Assembly: GCA_018222605.1 (NCBI GenBank) | Contig: JAAEZZ010000002.1 | Span: 186,001-250,000 of the forward strand | Source: Alphaproteobacteria bacterium | GTDB taxonomy: Bacteria; Pseudomonadota; Alphaproteobacteria; Caulobacterales; Hyphomonadaceae | Direction: 5' to 3' | Length of the DNA: 64,000 bases | Shown: positions 19,903 through 28,257 of the stretch, in pieces | How the letters are laid out: every line of letters starts with the position of its first letter | Position numbering within the stretch: position 1 is the stretch's first letter | Translations under genes and position numbers: made by a program | Notes under the pieces: model-generated | The model's input: only the letters and a program-made list of their open reading frames with translations | What the model was told of the DNA's origin: nothing | Database searches by the model: none

Positions 19903-19920
19903 TTATAACACCTTATTAAC
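19903..19920. promoter_or_regulatory. CtrA-like motif in a divergent promoter region
   Basis: ATAA-N7-TTAAC is one base from the CtrA full site TTAA-N7-TTAA(C). It lies about 65 bases upstream of the minus-strand operon start, in the 235-base divergent gap before the DMT transporter. Weak on its own. Confidence 0.22.
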
Positions 19921-20074
19921 ACTTGTTTAGCGCGTCAGATACCGCGCAGTTCCGGCGCAATTAGGGCAGACCCTTCCTCCCCCCTGCGCTGCGAGGAAAT
20001 CTACACACGCGCCTGAAAAGTGAAAGCGCGCTTTTCTCTGCCCAGTTTGCTCAAATCCTGCTAACGCCACTGGC

Positions 20075-20977
20075 ATGAACTTTCGTGACTTCATGCTGCT
20101 CTTCGCCGTCTGCCTCGTCTGGGGGCTGAACCTGGTCATCACACGTTGGGTGGTGGCCGATATTGGCGTGCCGCCGATCTTCTTTGCCGCGACCCGCTTT
20201 GCCGGTGTCGCGCTGTTCCTGCTCGTCTTCCTCAGGCCAAAGCCGGAAGATTTGCGGATGCTGTTCCTGATCGCGATGTTCATCGGCGCGGTGCATTTCG
20301 CCCTGCTCTTCCTGGGCCTGCAGAATGCGGAGGCGTCCGCAGCCTCGATCACCGGACAGCTCGGCGCGCCCTTCTCCACGCTGATGAGCATGGCCTTCCT
20401 GGGCGAGACCATTGGCTGGCGGCGCGGCCTCGGCATCATGCTGTCTTTTGCGGGGGTCGTGCTGATCGCGTTTGACCCCGGCAGCTTCACCATCTCCATC
20501 GGCCTCGTCTACATCACCATCGCCGCCTTTATCGGCTCGATCGGGGGCATCCTGATGAAGCGCATGGCCCCCATCAAGGCACTGCAGCTGCAGGCCTGGG
20601 TCGGCCTGTTCAGCTTCGCGCCGCTCTTCATCACGTCCGGCCTTCTGGAAACCGGCCAGATCGAGTCTCTCATGCGCGGCGGGTGGCAACTCGGCCTGGC
20701 CTGGCTGTTCGCAGTGGCAGGCGTGTCGATCTTCGGCCATGGCGCCTTCTATTCCCTGATCAAGAAATACGACATTTCGCTGCTCTCCCCGCTGACGCTG
20801 ATGACCCCGGTCTGGGGCGTCATCTTCGGCATCATCCTGCTGAACGAGCCGATCACGGCGCGGCTGGTGCTGGGCTCTGTCATCTCCCTGTCCGGCGTCT
20901 TCGTCATCGCCGTGCGCCAGAACAAGCGCTTGCCGGAAGCGTCCATCGTGGAGAAAATGAGTTCAGGAGGCAGCTGA
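20075..20977 (+). CDS. EamA/DMT-family transporter
   Basis: A 300-residue inner-membrane permease with ten predicted helices arranged as two EamA repeats (about residues 5-135 and 150-285). The N-terminal LVWGLNLVITRW and the second-repeat end LLNEPITARLVLGSVISLSGVFVI are typical. Probably an exporter of amino acids or metabolites; the substrate is not inferable. Its stop overlaps the amidase start by one base (TGATG), so the two are translationally coupled. Confidence 0.88.
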   Translation: MNFRDFMLLFAVCLVWGLNLVITRWVVADIGVPPIFFAATRFAGVALFLLVFLRPKPEDLRMLFLIAMFIGAVHFALLFLGLQNAEASAASITGQLGAPFSTLMSMAFLGETIGWRRGLGIMLSFAGVVLIAFDPGSFTISIGLVYITIAAFIGSIGGILMKRMAPIKALQLQAWVGLFSFAPLFITSGLLETGQIESLMRGGWQLGLAWLFAVAGVSIFGHGAFYSLIKKYDISLLSPLTLMTPVWGVIFGIILLNEPITARLVLGSVISLSGVFVIAVRQNKRLPEASIVEKMSSGGS

Positions 20978-21744
20978 TGCAGACAGACCGCGTGGAGAGC
21001 CCGAACTTCAACGCCCGCCGTCACGCGCTGGATATGCTGGTGCTGCACTATACCGGCATGGAGTCCGGCGAGGCCGCCCTGCAGCGCATGTGCGATCCCG
21101 CCGCCGAAGTCTCGGCCCACTACATGGTCTGGGAAGATGGCCGCATCACCCAGCTGGTCCAGGAAGACCAGCGCGCCTGGCATGCCGGGGTCTCCCGCTG
21201 GCAGGATGATGATGATCTGAACTCCCGCTCCATCGGCATCGAGATCGTCAATGGCGGGCACGATGTCCCGCTGCCCGATGGCCGCCTGCCGCCCTATCCG
21301 GACGCGCAGATCGCCGCCGTCATCGCGTTGTCGAAAGACATTCTCACGCGCCACGCCATTCGCCCGTCCCGCATTGTCGGGCATTCGGATATCGCCCCGG
21401 CGCGCAAGATTGATCCGGGCGAGCATTTCCCGTGGGATCGTCTCGCTGCAGAGGGCGTCGGCTACTGGCCTGACTTGCCCGCCATGTCAGGCCGCGATGG
21501 TGGCAGCCTGCTACCCGGCGACACGGGAAAGCATGTCGAGCGCCTGCAAAATGCCCTGAACGGCATCGGCTATGAACTGGCCGTGGACGGCATCTATTCG
21601 GATGAAACGGCCAGCATCGTGCGCGCCTTTCAGCGCCGCTGGCTACCCATGCGCCTGACCGGACATGCCGGCGCGGGCACGCTGGCCCGCATCGCACAGA
21701 TTCATGCGGGGCTGGAGGCACCCTCCGTATCGCTGTCATCCTGA
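20977..21744 (+). CDS. amiD: N-acetylmuramoyl-L-alanine amidase with peptidoglycan-binding domain
   Basis: A 255-residue amidase_2 enzyme (AmiD/AmpD-like) that cleaves the lactyl-Ala bond of peptidoglycan or muropeptides. Zinc ligands are suggested by H24 (LVLHYTGM) and the VGHSDIAPARKIDPG motif with a second His and the Asp. A C-terminal peptidoglycan-binding domain follows (about residues 180-245, GKHVERLQNALNGIGY, FQRRW). No signal peptide is visible, so it may act in cytoplasmic muropeptide recycling. A strong AGGAGG precedes the ATG within the end of the transporter gene. Its 3' end overlaps the convergent BrkB gene by 43 bases. The AmiD name is by similarity only. Confidence 0.85.
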   Translation: MQTDRVESPNFNARRHALDMLVLHYTGMESGEAALQRMCDPAAEVSAHYMVWEDGRITQLVQEDQRAWHAGVSRWQDDDDLNSRSIGIEIVNGGHDVPLPDGRLPPYPDAQIAAVIALSKDILTRHAIRPSRIVGHSDIAPARKIDPGEHFPWDRLAAEGVGYWPDLPAMSGRDGGSLLPGDTGKHVERLQNALNGIGYELAVDGIYSDETASIVRAFQRRWLPMRLTGHAGAGTLARIAQIHAGLEAPSVSLSS

Positions 21745-22661
21745 ACCGATATATCCTCTTCCTCGTCATCTTCGGCGATGACGTCTTCCTTCTGCATCCG
21801 CGCCGCCCACTCGACCGCCAGCGCTGCGCCGAACAACAGCGATGAGACGGACACGGACAGCCAGATAAAGCCCAGGATCACAGAGGCCAGCGCACCATAG
21901 AACGTGTCCAGCGCGGTGAATTTCAGATAGAGGTGATAGCCCCAGGTCGCGACCAGCCAGGCCAGCGATCCCGCTGCCGCCCCCAGCGCCTTCGCCTTGT
22001 GCCCGCTGACCCGCCCGCTCAGCGACAGGGCAATGATCAGATAGAAGATCACAAAGCACGCAATCCCCTTCCCCAGCCACAATTGCGCGGCAATGTCGGA
22101 AATCGTCTGCGCCAGATCGAACGCGATGAAGCCGTCGCGCTCTGTCACGACAGACATGATCAGCTGCAGCGCGCCCAGAATCCAAACTGACAGGATCAGC
22201 AGCGCCGTCATCAGGATGGACACGCCCTGGAAACGGATGATCTTTGTGCGCCGTTCACTGCCCGCCACCATGCGGATGCCGGTAATCGCCGCCTTCGCCC
22301 CCGAACTCGCCGTATAGAACACGACGATGACAGCGATCAGCGCCTGAAAGGTGATCACCTGCGGCGTCGATTCATGGATCGTGTCGAGGTCTGCCTTGCT
22401 GAGCGGAGCCACGGCGGAAACCAGAACCTGGTCCACCGTATCGGCCAGATGCTGGCTGATCTCGCGCGGCAACAGCGTGAACAGCAGGGTCAGCGTCAGA
22501 TAGACAATCGGGAAGATGGAAAACAGCGCATAGAAGCTGATCCCCCCCGTCACAATCCGCACTTCCGGCTTGGACAGCCTGACCATCGCGCACCAGAGTG
22601 GTCCGATCAGCCAATATTTCACCGGCTCCGGGACAGGCAGCTTTCGAAGATGTTTCAGCAT
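21702..22661 (-). CDS. YihY/BrkB family inner-membrane protein
   Basis: A 319-residue polytopic membrane protein (PF03631). The IVTGGISFYALFSIFPIVYL helix, the FYTASSGAKAAITGIRMVAG segment and the C-terminal GALASVILGFIWLSVSVSSLLFGA are family hallmarks, with six predicted helices. The C-terminal tail is Asp/Glu-rich. The family was named for a serum-resistance protein once misread as RNase BN; function remains unclear. It is divergent from the phosphatase gene. Confidence 0.88.
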   Translation of the reverse strand: MLKHLRKLPVPEPVKYWLIGPLWCAMVRLSKPEVRIVTGGISFYALFSIFPIVYLTLTLLFTLLPREISQHLADTVDQVLVSAVAPLSKADLDTIHESTPQVITFQALIAVIVVFYTASSGAKAAITGIRMVAGSERRTKIIRFQGVSILMTALLILSVWILGALQLIMSVVTERDGFIAFDLAQTISDIAAQLWLGKGIACFVIFYLIIALSLSGRVSGHKAKALGAAAGSLAWLVATWGYHLYLKFTALDTFYGALASVILGFIWLSVSVSSLLFGAALAVEWAARMQKEDVIAEDDEEEDISVQDDSDTEGASSPA

Positions 22662-22826
22662 GCGGGGCGCTCCGGCAAGTCTGCAATATATGGAGCAATT
22701 CCGGCCTCACTCCCACCCCTGAAACGTTAACGCGGGAGTTGAACATTCCCCGCGCCTGAGATATATGCGCCCCACATTCCCGTGTTGCCGCGGCTGCTGA
22801 CCCCACGACAGCATGAGGAATTCACC

Positions 22827-23363
22827 ATGTCACACCCCGCAAACCGGGCGGCGCGCCGTGCGGCTGCCCGCAATCACAATGGCGACCGCAAGGTAGAGCC
22901 AACCTATCGCGGCTTTGCAGAAAAGAAGTGGCGCCTGGTCTATCTGCGTCATAACAAGCTTCACAGGGCGCGTCAGATCGGCAAGATCTGGCCGTACCGG
23001 GAGTGGGAGAAACTGATGGCAGATGCCGTGCCTGTAAAAGTCCTGTTCGTCTGCAGCCACAACAAATGGCGCAGCCCGACCGGCGAAGCCGTGTTTGCGA
23101 ATGTCGCAGGCGTCTCCGCCCGGTCTGCCGGAACGGCGCGTAGCGCACGTCACCAGATCAGTGTGGCCGACATTCGCTGGGCTGACCTGATTTTGGTGAT
23201 GGAGGACAAGCATGCTTCCCGCCTGCGCGCAGACTTCCGGCAGGAAGTCGCGTACAAGGACGTGCATGTCTTGGATATTCCGGACGACTACCAGTTCATG
23301 GACGAGGATCTTGTGGACATCCTGCGCGCCAAGTGCGAGCCACTGATTTTCGGGGCGGAGTAA
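22827..23363 (+). CDS. Low-molecular-weight protein tyrosine phosphatase with basic N-terminal extension
   Basis: A 178-residue frame. Residues 66-178 match small predicted protein tyrosine phosphatases (COG4551 type) with the catalytic loop CSHNKWRS (C76, R82) and a late Asp in VLDIPDDYQF. Residues 1-63 are an Arg/Lys-rich extension that the family normally lacks. Two starts have good ribosome sites: 22827 (GAGGAA 6 bases upstream) and an internal ATG at 23016 (GGGAG 6 bases upstream) that would yield the ordinary 115-residue phosphatase. Either a fused protein or both forms may be made. Divergent from brkB. Confidence 0.78.
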   Translation: MSHPANRAARRAAARNHNGDRKVEPTYRGFAEKKWRLVYLRHNKLHRARQIGKIWPYREWEKLMADAVPVKVLFVCSHNKWRSPTGEAVFANVAGVSARSAGTARSARHQISVADIRWADLILVMEDKHASRLRADFRQEVAYKDVHVLDIPDDYQFMDEDLVDILRAKCEPLIFGAE

Positions 23364-23381
23364 GCGCCCCTCACTCTCGGC

Positions 23382-23954
23382 TTACGGCCCGCAGGTCCAG
23401 ACTCCCTGATAGGTCCGCTCGGCGCCGTCGCCGCGCTGGACCAGCAGTTTTGCGCTCTGGCTGACTGTCTCTGTGCCGTCATTCACACGCTGCTCTACCG
23501 GCGTCAGAGTCAGGGTCATCCCCTTGCCGCCAAACCTGCCGCCATCGGCCTCCAGCGTGCTGAAACCGCCTGTCTCGGTGCCGGTCAGGGTTTCGGCATA
23601 GCCATTATTGTTGATCCCGCCGCGCGGGCGGAACTCATCGCCCACATTGGCCTTTGCGATGAACAGCAAGGCATTGTCTGGCTCGGTCTGGAAGCTGCAG
23701 CCTAGCTCTCCTTCCAGATCAAGCCCGGTGTCGGCGGTGATCGGCTGGAGCTGGATGTCCGATCCATCTCCTCCGATGGTTTCAGACGGTGTCGCGGAGG
23801 GGGCTGCCTCTGCCGTCTTGTCCGCCTGCTCGTCCGTCTGGGTGGGGGCCAGCGCAGGCGCAGCATCAGGGTCAGCAGGAGAAATACTTTCCTGCGAACA
23901 CGCTGCGACCAGCACAAGAGACAGGACGAGAACGGAAATTGTTGCTTTTATCAT
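23382..23954 (-). CDS. Lipoprotein of unknown function
   Basis: A 190-residue lipoprotein with signal peptide and lipobox LVAAC (Cys19), then an Ala/Pro/Thr linker to about residue 65. A compact C-terminal domain carries two cysteines (GELGCSFQ and WTCGP) that could form a disulfide across the domain. No family recognised. It is downstream of the amidohydrolase gene on the same strand (47-base gap) and may be cotranscribed. Confidence 0.7.
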   Translation of the reverse strand: MIKATISVLVLSLVLVAACSQESISPADPDAAPALAPTQTDEQADKTAEAAPSATPSETIGGDGSDIQLQPITADTGLDLEGELGCSFQTEPDNALLFIAKANVGDEFRPRGGINNNGYAETLTGTETGGFSTLEADGGRFGGKGMTLTLTPVEQRVNDGTETVSQSAKLLVQRGDGAERTYQGVWTCGP

Positions 23955-24001
23955 TGCCTGAAAACGAACTGCACCGCATTGGGTTCCCGCCCGGTGAAAA
24001 C

Positions 24002-25522
24002 TTATTCTGCCGCCAGCGCCACTTTGCGACTCGCGGCGTTCGCATCGGCAACAGATTGCAACATCGCGTCCAGGTCTGCCCGGTCGAACACACGGGTGCC
24101 CAGCATCACCATCTCGATCTCCCGCGTGGCGGAAATGTCCTCCAGCGGATTATCCCTCAGCAGCACCAGATGGGCCTTACGCCCTGCGCTGATCTCTCCG
24201 GTATTGCTATCCATCAAGGTGGCCGGCTTCATCGTGGCAGAAGCCAGCACTTCTGCGGGACTCATGCCGGCCGCATTCATGGCTTCCAGTTCGTCATGCA
24301 GGGAAAAGCCCGGCACCATGACCGGTACATTTGCATCCGTGCCCGCCAGAATGTCCACGCCATGCGCCAGCATCGCATCGAGCAGGATATGCTGCGCCTC
24401 GGCATAGGCCTTCCAGTAGACAAGGCTACGGGCCTGTCGACGCGCGTCCATCCCTTCCGGCCAGCGATAGATATTCACCTCCGGCAGCCAACCCATGCCG
24501 CGCGATGTAATCACCGTGCCCTCGGCAATGCCCGGGTTTTCGTATGCCAGTTCAACGGCCTGCAGCTCTTCCTTAAGCTGGGATTTCTGGCGGTGAAAGC
24601 TGTCGACCAGGTCCAGCGTGGACGTCACCATGATGCCCTCGCGCACCAGATTCTGTGCCACATCATCACTCCGCTCCCGAACGAATTCCAGAAACGCCTC
24701 TGCCTCGTCCGGGCCATAGCCGCCAAACTCCTTGTCCAGCTGTTTGACCAGTTCCTCGATATGCGCAATCTCGGAAGCACTGCCACGCCACACCGCGTCC
24801 AGATCCGTCGCCACCGGAATATGCCCCACCAGCGGCATCCCGGCCTCGGCGGCCACCTCGCTCAACTGGTCATAATTTTCGCGGCTCAGAAAGCTGCTGG
24901 ACTTCAGCGCGTCATAGCCTGCCGCCTTGAAGTCCGCGACGGCCTTCTCGATCTCCTTCCGGTTACGCACAATCGTCTTGCGCTGGGTCCAGCCGACCAT
25001 GACGCCTTCAAACCCCACAAAGGTCGCAAATTGCGGCGCCACCACAAAAATCTCCGGCCCGATCCGGCCTTCTTCGATCTCGCGCTTCCAGGCCAGATTG
25101 TTCGGCTGGCCGTTCATCTCGCGCACCTGCGTCACACCATTGGCAACATAAAGCAGCAGATCATTGGCGCTCTCCCACAAATGCACATGCGAGTCGGTAA
25201 ACCCCGGCACCAGATACATGCCCTGTCCGTCCACGGCGCGAATGCCTTCCGGCACGTCCCCTGCCCCGACGGTCCGTATCAGGCCATCCTCGACGATTAC
25301 GGACTGGTCAGGAATGAACCGGTCTGCTTCCGGCGCCAGTACATTCACATTGGCCAGCGCATAGGTCTCCGCTGTCTCTGCCTCAAGCTCCGGCTCGGCC
25401 ACCTCGACAAAGGCGCCATACATCCGGTTCAGTTCGCGATCGACGAACAGATAGCTCGACACCGTCCCCAATACCGCAATCACCCCTACGGCCAGCAGCC
25501 CCCTGATTACCCATTTCATCAT
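24002..25522 (-). CDS. Membrane-anchored amidohydrolase
   Basis: A 506-residue metal-dependent hydrolase (PF01979). An N-terminal membrane anchor (about residues 4-25) is followed by the small beta domain, the metal-binding HxH in GFTDSHVHLWE, and a barrel with later His in VGHIPVA and a final Asp in LAGTDANVPV. Similar to imidazolonepropionase- and prolidase-like amidohydrolases that act on cyclic amides or dipeptides outside the cytoplasm. The gene is divergent from a TetR regulator with two palindromic sites between them, so it is probably the repressor's target. Confidence 0.85.
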   Translation of the reverse strand: MMKWVIRGLLAVGVIAVLGTVSSYLFVDRELNRMYGAFVEVAEPELEAETAETYALANVNVLAPEADRFIPDQSVIVEDGLIRTVGAGDVPEGIRAVDGQGMYLVPGFTDSHVHLWESANDLLLYVANGVTQVREMNGQPNNLAWKREIEEGRIGPEIFVVAPQFATFVGFEGVMVGWTQRKTIVRNRKEIEKAVADFKAAGYDALKSSSFLSRENYDQLSEVAAEAGMPLVGHIPVATDLDAVWRGSASEIAHIEELVKQLDKEFGGYGPDEAEAFLEFVRERSDDVAQNLVREGIMVTSTLDLVDSFHRQKSQLKEELQAVELAYENPGIAEGTVITSRGMGWLPEVNIYRWPEGMDARRQARSLVYWKAYAEAQHILLDAMLAHGVDILAGTDANVPVMVPGFSLHDELEAMNAAGMSPAEVLASATMKPATLMDSNTGEISAGRKAHLVLLRDNPLEDISATREIEMVMLGTRVFDRADLDAMLQSVADANAASRKVALAAE

Positions 25523-25535
25523 GATTTTTCGCCTA

Positions 25536-25552
25536 TCTAGTCACTGTCTAGA
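25536..25552. promoter_or_regulatory. TetR operator 1 in a divergent promoter
   Basis: TCTAGTCACTGTCTAGA is a 17-bp palindrome with one mismatched pair. It lies 14 bases upstream of the amidohydrolase start codon. Its right half CACTGTCTAGA is repeated in inverse orientation in operator 2. Confidence 0.6.
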
Positions 25553-25570
25553 TTTAGCCCTACAGACACA

Positions 25571-25587
25571 TCTAGACAGTGTCAAGT
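25571..25587. promoter_or_regulatory. TetR operator 2 in a divergent promoter
   Basis: TCTAGACAGTGTCAAGT is a second, less perfect palindrome. The 11-mer TCTAGACAGTG is the exact reverse complement of bases 25542-25552. The two centres are 35 bp apart, which would let two dimers bind between the TetR gene and the amidohydrolase gene. Confidence 0.55.
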
Positions 25588-25607
25588 TACGCGCTATGAT
25601 ACGCCTC

Positions 25608-26246
25608 ATGACAGCTTCATCCCCTTCCGCTTCGCACGCCGCGTCAAAACGCTACCATCATGGAGACCTTGGCCCGGCGCTGCTCAAGGCGGCGGAAGAA
25701 GAACTTGCTGAAAACGGCACGGAATCCTTCTCCCTGCGCGCCGTTGCCAAACGTGCAGGTGTCAGCCATGGCGCGCCCGCCCATCATTTCGGGGATGCCA
25801 AGGGCCTGCTCACCGCGCTCGCCGCCATCGGCTATGACCGCCTGATCGCCGCGCAGGAGGCCCGCCAGGCCGCTGCCGCGCCGGACAAGACCTCCCAGCT
25901 GATCGCCATCGGCCTTGGCTATGTCGATTTCGGCATTGCCAACCCGGCCCTCTTTCGCCTGATGTTTTCCTCCGAGAAACCTGACCGCAGCGATGAGGCC
26001 TTCGCGGCCAGTTCCCTCGCCGCCTTCGGCAAGCTGGTAGAGCTGGTTCAGGCCGAAGTCGGCGCGGACCCGTATTCAGACGCCGAAGCCATGAAGGATG
26101 TCGTCGCCTCCTGGGCCATGGTGCATGGCCTGGCAGATCTCATCCTGTCCGGCCGCATTGAGCGTCTCATGGGCCTCAGCCAACTCCCGCAGGATGAAAC
26201 CGATGCCATCCTCATAGACATTTTGCTCCGCCCCATCTCGCGATAG
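25608..26246 (+). CDS. TetR-family transcriptional regulator
   Basis: A 212-residue TetR regulator. The helix-turn-helix is at about residues 16-62 (KRYHHGDLGPALLKAAEEEL, VSHGAPAHHFGDAKGLL), followed by a TetR_C-type domain (ANPALFRLMFSSEKPD). An alternative start at 25596 adds four residues; neither has a clear ribosome site. It is divergent from the amidohydrolase gene and the two palindromes between them suggest it represses both. The inducer may be the amidohydrolase substrate, which is inference. Confidence 0.85.
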   Translation: MTASSPSASHAASKRYHHGDLGPALLKAAEEELAENGTESFSLRAVAKRAGVSHGAPAHHFGDAKGLLTALAAIGYDRLIAAQEARQAAAAPDKTSQLIAIGLGYVDFGIANPALFRLMFSSEKPDRSDEAFAASSLAAFGKLVELVQAEVGADPYSDAEAMKDVVASWAMVHGLADLILSGRIERLMGLSQLPQDETDAILIDILLRPISR

Positions 26247-26301
26247 AGCCTTCAGCGCCCGCCATCTGGCGCGGCCCGCTGCTTTCCCCTATATAGCCTC
26301 C

Positions 26302-26674
26302 AGACCAGACGGCCGGGCAGCCGCTGGCATGCTGGTAACGGCATGCTGGAGGAAAGTCCGGGCTCCAGGGAAACAGGGCGACGGCTAACGGCCGCCCGGC
26401 GCGAGCCGAGGGAAAGTGCCACAGAAAGCAAACCGCCCCTTCTCGAAGGGGTAAGGGTGAAAGGGTGGGGTAAGAGCCCACCGCAGGCCTGGCGACAGGA
26501 CTGGCACGGTAAACCCCGCCCGGAGCAAGACCGAATAGGGGGCGCATATGGGCCGTTTTCCGCCCGCGCCCCGGGTGTGTCGCGTGAGGTGCCTGGCAAC
26601 AGGCATCCCAGAGGAATGGCTGCCAGATCTCCGCAAGGGGACGAACAGAACCCGGCTTACAGGCCGTCTGGTCT
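26302..26674 (+). ncRNA. rnpB: RNase P RNA (bacterial class A)
   Basis: The catalytic RNA of RNase P, which matures tRNA 5' ends. The P1 helix is AGACCAGACGGCC (26302) paired with GGCCGTCTGGTCT ending at 26674. Inside are the universally conserved GAGGAAAGTCCGGGCTCC near 26346, ACAGAAAGCAAACCGCC near 26421, AAGGGTGAAAGGGTG, and the 3' GGACGAACAGAACCCGGCTTA. The length of about 373 bases is typical of alphaproteobacteria. A TATATA at 26290-26295 is positioned as a -10 box for a transcript starting near 26302. Confidence 0.96.
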
Positions 26675-26836
26675 TATTTACCGCGCGCTCCTTCACGCGT
26701 GGCGTGCCCCGGAATTACCTTGTTTGTCGGGCCAGAAGTGTGTTGCGACGCCACTCAACCAAAAGTATAAGTCCGGCAAGCGCCCTGCCATCTGCTGCGG
26801 GTCATACGGAAGACAGCTATCTCGAAGGAGTATGGG

Positions 26837-27166
26837 GTGAAGAAATCTGGATTGGCGATGATTTGGGTGTCTGTTGTCGTGGTCGCAGCGGGGCTTTTTC
26901 TTTTCTCTCGGATCGGACAATACCAAGAGGCAAAGCTCGATTTCGACAAGGCCGCCGCCCAGCTTGAGCTATGCATGAAAGTCGTTCAGTCCTGCGACAC
27001 GCCGCGGGACAATTTCGAGGCGGCCTATGCGCGTTACAGCGATACGGCTCCAGATCCGGTCTATAGTTATTTTGCGCTTGGCGCGGGCGGCGTTCTACTC
27101 CTGCTTGGTACAATCCTCTTCGCCGCTGGGCGCATTGAAGAGTCAAACAGACTCGCGGCCGGATAA
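26837..27166 (+). CDS. Small two-helix membrane protein, unknown function
   Basis: A 109-residue protein starting at GTG, chosen because AAGGAG lies 6 bases upstream. Two membrane helices (about residues 7-25 and 82-102) flank a polar middle with two cysteines about seven residues apart (LCMKVVQSC). Topology places the middle segment on one side of the membrane, possibly the periplasm, where the cysteines could pair. No family recognised. It follows rnpB; the 162 bases between show no terminator that I can identify. Confidence 0.6.
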   Translation: MKKSGLAMIWVSVVVVAAGLFLFSRIGQYQEAKLDFDKAAAQLELCMKVVQSCDTPRDNFEAAYARYSDTAPDPVYSYFALGAGGVLLLLGTILFAAGRIEESNRLAAG

Positions 27167-27199
27167 TCAGACCATTGCACAGCGCTGCCGCCCACCCGG

Positions 27200-27547
27200 T
27201 CAGGCATCCAGTACGACGTCAAACCCGCCAAAGATCATCCGGGAGCCATCGAATGGCATCTCCATGCCGGCCATGCGCTCATCCGCCATCAGCTTTTCCC
27301 AGGCTGCATCGCGCGCATCCTTGGACGGCCAGCTGATCCAGGACAGCACGACCGTCTCCCCCTCTTCCAGCTTCACAGCCATTGGCATGGAGGTCAGCTT
27401 GCCTTCCGGCACATCGGCGCCCCAGCATTCAACAACAGACAACGCGCCAGCTTCCTTGAACAGTTCCGCTGTCTTTTTGGCATGGTCCAGATAGGCCGCC
27501 TTATTGGCCTCTGGCACCGCCGCAACCATTCCATCCACATAGGTCAT
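27200..27547 (-). CDS. DUF1428 family protein (YbaA-like)
   Basis: A 115-residue dimeric alpha/beta-barrel-type protein of DUF1428 (PF07237). The signature parts are the N-terminal YVDGMVAAVPEANKAAYLDHA, VVECWGADVPEGKLTSMP and the C-terminal MPFDGSRMIFGGFDVVLD. Function unknown in the family. It is a single gene convergent with the small membrane protein gene and divergent from the ATPase gene. Confidence 0.9.
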   Translation of the reverse strand: MTYVDGMVAAVPEANKAAYLDHAKKTAELFKEAGALSVVECWGADVPEGKLTSMPMAVKLEEGETVVLSWISWPSKDARDAAWEKLMADERMAGMEMPFDGSRMIFGGFDVVLDA

Positions 27548-27612
27548 ATTCGTGTCTCCTGCCTGCGTTGTTGTCCTTCTCCCAATCCTATCCTCAAGCC
27601 AAAGAGTAGACC

Positions 27613-28158
27613 ATGAACCATTTTATCATCCTCTCCGGCTGCTCCGGCGGCGGAAAATCCACGCTGCTTTCGGCGCTGTCAGACCTCGGCTATGCGACGA
27701 TCAATGAACCCGGCCGGCGCGTGGTGGAGGCCGAACAGGCCAGCGGCGGCACCGCCCTGCCCTGGCAGGATTTGCGCGCCTTTCTCATCCGCGTGATCAG
27801 CCTTGCCCGCGAAGATCATGAGGCGGCCCGCGCGCATACGGGCCCGGTCTTCTTTGACCGCAGCCTGATTGACGCCCTTACCGCCTGGCAGCACCTGACC
27901 GGCTCTGCCGAGCTTGCCCCGTTGGCGGAGCAATACCGCTATGCCCGCACAGTCTTTCTCACGCCGCCCTGGCCGGAGATCTACGAAACAGATGCTGGCC
28001 GCCAGCATGGCCTTGAAGAGGCCATGGCCGAGTATGACCGCCTGCTGACGGCCTATCCTGCCCATGGTTATGAGACAATCCTGCTGCCGAAAGTGCCGGT
28101 GGCAGAGCGTGTCGACTTTCTGCTCGGTCAGCTTGGCCTGCCAAATGGCGGGGATTGA
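27613..28158 (+). CDS. AAA-type P-loop ATPase/kinase
   Basis: A 181-residue predicted ATPase (COG3911-like). Walker A is GCSGGGKST near the N-terminus; the NEPGRRVVEAEQ and VFFDRSLIDALTAW segments are typical of this nucleoside-kinase-like family. Substrate unknown. The end of the frame lies 99 bases before the next gene. Confidence 0.78.
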   Translation: MNHFIILSGCSGGGKSTLLSALSDLGYATINEPGRRVVEAEQASGGTALPWQDLRAFLIRVISLAREDHEAARAHTGPVFFDRSLIDALTAWQHLTGSAELAPLAEQYRYARTVFLTPPWPEIYETDAGRQHGLEEAMAEYDRLLTAYPAHGYETILLPKVPVAERVDFLLGQLGLPNGGD

Positions 28159-28257
28159 GACGGTCCTGTGCTACGCCTTTTGGCGCGGAACCTGTCGCCG
28201 TCATTGGCGTGGCACAATCTGAATTCGTGGGAGAGGCGGCTGGCGCACACTTGCGCC

